Source: CBDCFL01 sp965216135
GTDB taxonomy: Bacteria > Pseudomonadota > Alphaproteobacteria > Rhodobacterales > Rhodobacteraceae
DNA: 64,000 nt
NCBI GenBank assembly: GCA_965216135.1
Contig: CBDCFL010000024.1
Location: 434,001-498,000, forward strand
Direction: 5' to 3'
The notes below the pieces were generated by a model. That model saw only the letters and a program-made list of their open reading frames with translations, was not told the origin of the DNA and did no database searches. Within the stretch, counting starts at the first letter, position 1, and each line of letters opens with the position of its first letter. The position numbers were made by a program, and so were the translations under genes. Positions 62,847 to 64,000 of this stretch are shown here, piece by piece.

Positions 62847-63811
62847 GTCCGTCCGGAGACTTTATGTAGGATTACAGAGTTTTCGGAGCATGAGTCGAAT
62901 GGACGCGAGCTTGATGAAGGCGAGCGCGTTGCGGTTGAGGTTCTCCCAGTCCTTGGCCAGTCGGCGGCAGCGGTTAAGCCAGGCGATGGTGCGTTCGACC
63001 ACCCAACGCCTGGGCTGGACGACGAAGCCCTTCACCCGATCGGATCGCTTGACGATCTCGGTCTCGAGATCGGGCAGGATGCCGGCCAGGGCGCGGTGAA
63101 AGACCGGCCCCTGATAGGCGCTGTCGGCGAACAATTTCCCGAGAAAGGGAAACAGACCGAACAAGGTCGCCAGCAGCGCGAGACCGCCGTCGCGATCCTG
63201 AACGTCGGCGGCGGTGACGATGCCGTGCAGCAGCAAGCCTTGCGTATCGACCAGAACATGCCGCTTCTTGCCCTTGATCAACTTGCCGGCATCGAAGCCG
63301 TGGCTGTCGATGCGAGCCCCCCTTTTTCAGCGCTTTTCACACTCTGACTGTCGATGATGCAGGCCGTGGGGCTGGCTTCGCGCGCGGCTTTCTCGCGGCA
63401 CTTGAGGTAGAGCGCATGATGGATGCGATCCAGCGTGCCGTCCCAGTTCCACAGGCCGAGGTACTCATGCACGGTGCTTCTGGGCGGCAAATCCTTGGGC
63501 AGCGCGCGCCACTGGCAGCCGGTGCTCAGAATGTACATCACGCCGTTGATCACCTCGCGGATAGCGACGCGCCGTTTGCCGCCGCCGGGCTTGCCCGGCG
63601 GGATCAGCGGCTCGATATGCGCCCATTCCGCATCGGTCAGGTCGCTCGGATAACGCAGTTTGTCGCGGTTGTAGCGCGGGCGGTTGTCGGCAGTCCACAT
63701 GGGGCACCTCAAGAGCAAATTCACCACCCCAGAGAATCACAGCTGATTCAGCTCTTCAAGAGGGCGCGCCGGATAACCGATTCATCCGACTCATAAAGTC
63801 CCCGGACGGAC
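62847..63811 (-). mobile_element. IS5-family element (IS5/IS1031-like), second type
   Basis: GTCCGTCCGGAGACTTTATG at 62847 and, inverted, GTCCGTCCGGGGACTTTATG ending at 63811 are 20-bp terminal repeats with one mismatch. The transposase is in two frames. It is a different group from the IS5 at 13851. Confidence 0.9.
62862..63700 (-). CDS. IS5-family transposase in two frames with an A5G6 slippage site
   Basis: The first frame (from ATG 63700, after GAGG) covers LRYPSDLTDAEWAHIEPLIPP to DSQSVKSAEKGG; the second (to 62862) covers KGKKRHVLVDTQGL, FADSAYQGP and RRWVVERTIAWLNRCRRLAKD. A5G6 on the coding strand (63317-63327) lies exactly where a -1 slip joins KGG to ARIDSHGFDAGKL, the expected family sequence. 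The layout mirrors the A4G5 site of the first IS5. Confidence 0.88.
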
Positions 63812-63812
63812 A

Positions 63813-64000
63813 CTGAGGAACACGCCGGTCACCGACCTGAGGCCGCTGGTCGAGCTGGGCAGGCTGCAGCGCCTTGACCTGAGAAACTCGCGGGTCACCG
63901 ATTTGCGGCCCATTACGGGGCTGACCCGATTGGCCGAAGTCTCGCCCGGCGATCCGGGTCTGGACTTCACAGGTTGCGCGGCCACCGACATAGACCCGCG
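63813..64000 (+). CDS. Leucine-rich repeat protein, fragment running off the window
   Basis: From 63813 the frame reads LRNTPVTDLRPLVELGRLQR, then LDLRNSRVTDLRPITGL and DFTGCAATDIDPR, with about 22-residue repeats (LxxLxLxxxxVTDLxPL). Such repeats form an interaction surface. The 5' part is missing: the IS5 end touches the first complete repeat. It may be a truncated gene or one whose start was deleted. The rest lies beyond 64000. Confidence 0.7.
   Translation, partial: MRNTPVTDLRPLVELGRLQRLDLRNSRVTDLRPITGLTRLAEVSPGDPGLDFTGCAATDIDP

Overview
This window looks like a chromosomal stretch from an alphaproteobacterium, most likely a marine Rhodobacterales (roseobacter-type) strain. The reasons are the SoxBDAG sarcosine oxidase operon with a divergent GlxA-type regulator, the LigK/GalD ring-cleavage pair, a roseobacter-like HisD/HpsN dehydrogenase, Flp pilins with CpaB, a KpsT/KpsE/KdsA capsule block, and rpmH-rnpA-yidD. 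The genome is under heavy insertion sequence (IS) attack. I count four IS630 elements of one type (three near-identical), two other IS630 elements that act as hosts for nested insertions, two IS5-type elements, and one each of IS1595, IS21, IS1182 and ISNCY/IS1202-like. There are also two IS200 copies, IS66 and IS3 remnants, and a 148-bp MITE-like insertion.

Layout. 1-1880: aromatic catabolism (LigK-like aldolase, GalD-like tautomerase). 1881-8069: GlxA/AraC regulator divergent from soxB-D-A-G. 8066-9742: glutamine amidotransferase and agmatinase-family ureohydrolase; then tRNA-Arg. 10176-13743: TVP38 membrane protein, flavin disulfide reductase and histidine kinase, one minus-strand cluster. 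13851-14695: IS5. 14727-15598: rpmH-rnpA-yidD with a clear promoter. 15659-16582: MBL hydrolase with a shifted C-terminus. 16580-19923: a three-level IS nest. 20034-27750: FAD-linked oxidase, tRNA-fMet, and two GT-C-like membrane proteins around a sterol-desaturase gene split by IS630. 28014-28262: a strongly diverged 23S rRNA 3'-end fragment. 28717-33716: cyclase remnant, IS200, IS21 (with the MITE-like insertion in istA), LysR remnant, IS630. 33824-36866: MsrB, MsrA, redoxin, SelO, a redox-repair set. 36879-40501: flavin disulfide reductase split by a nested IS630 pair. 40498-45362: glutaredoxin-like fragment, AhpD, cation/proton antiporter, HisD-family dehydrogenase with a G10 tract, GlpK. 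45612-47503: IS200 and the start of a tad locus. 47510-50261: IS1182, IS66 and IS3 remnants. 50651-53002: DUF3489-DUF2924-serine recombinase mobile module. 53174-57936: tRNA-Gln, then a capsule block (phosphomannomutase, KdsA, KpsE with a nonsense codon, KpsT). 58066-59468: ISNCY. 59745-62615: NhaA, a DUF318 permease and an ArsR regulator with a palindromic operator. 62847-64000: IS5 next to a leucine-rich-repeat gene that runs out of the window.

Working together. SoxBDAG demethylates sarcosine with tetrahydrofolate. The Msr/redoxin/SelO set handles oxidative damage. The capsule export block is probably inactive: kpsE has an in-frame TAG, and no kpsM is present upstream of kpsT, where an ISNCY element sits.

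The most unusual signals are: the diverged 23S rRNA fragment; a two-block leader motif (16 nt + 8-nt gap + 13 nt) shared exactly by an IS5 and an IS630 element; compensatory base changes in the IS200 leader hairpin; insertions whose removal restores reading frames; and a sarcosine oxidase delta subunit lacking the cysteine zinc ligands. I did not find a clearly new multi-gene system.
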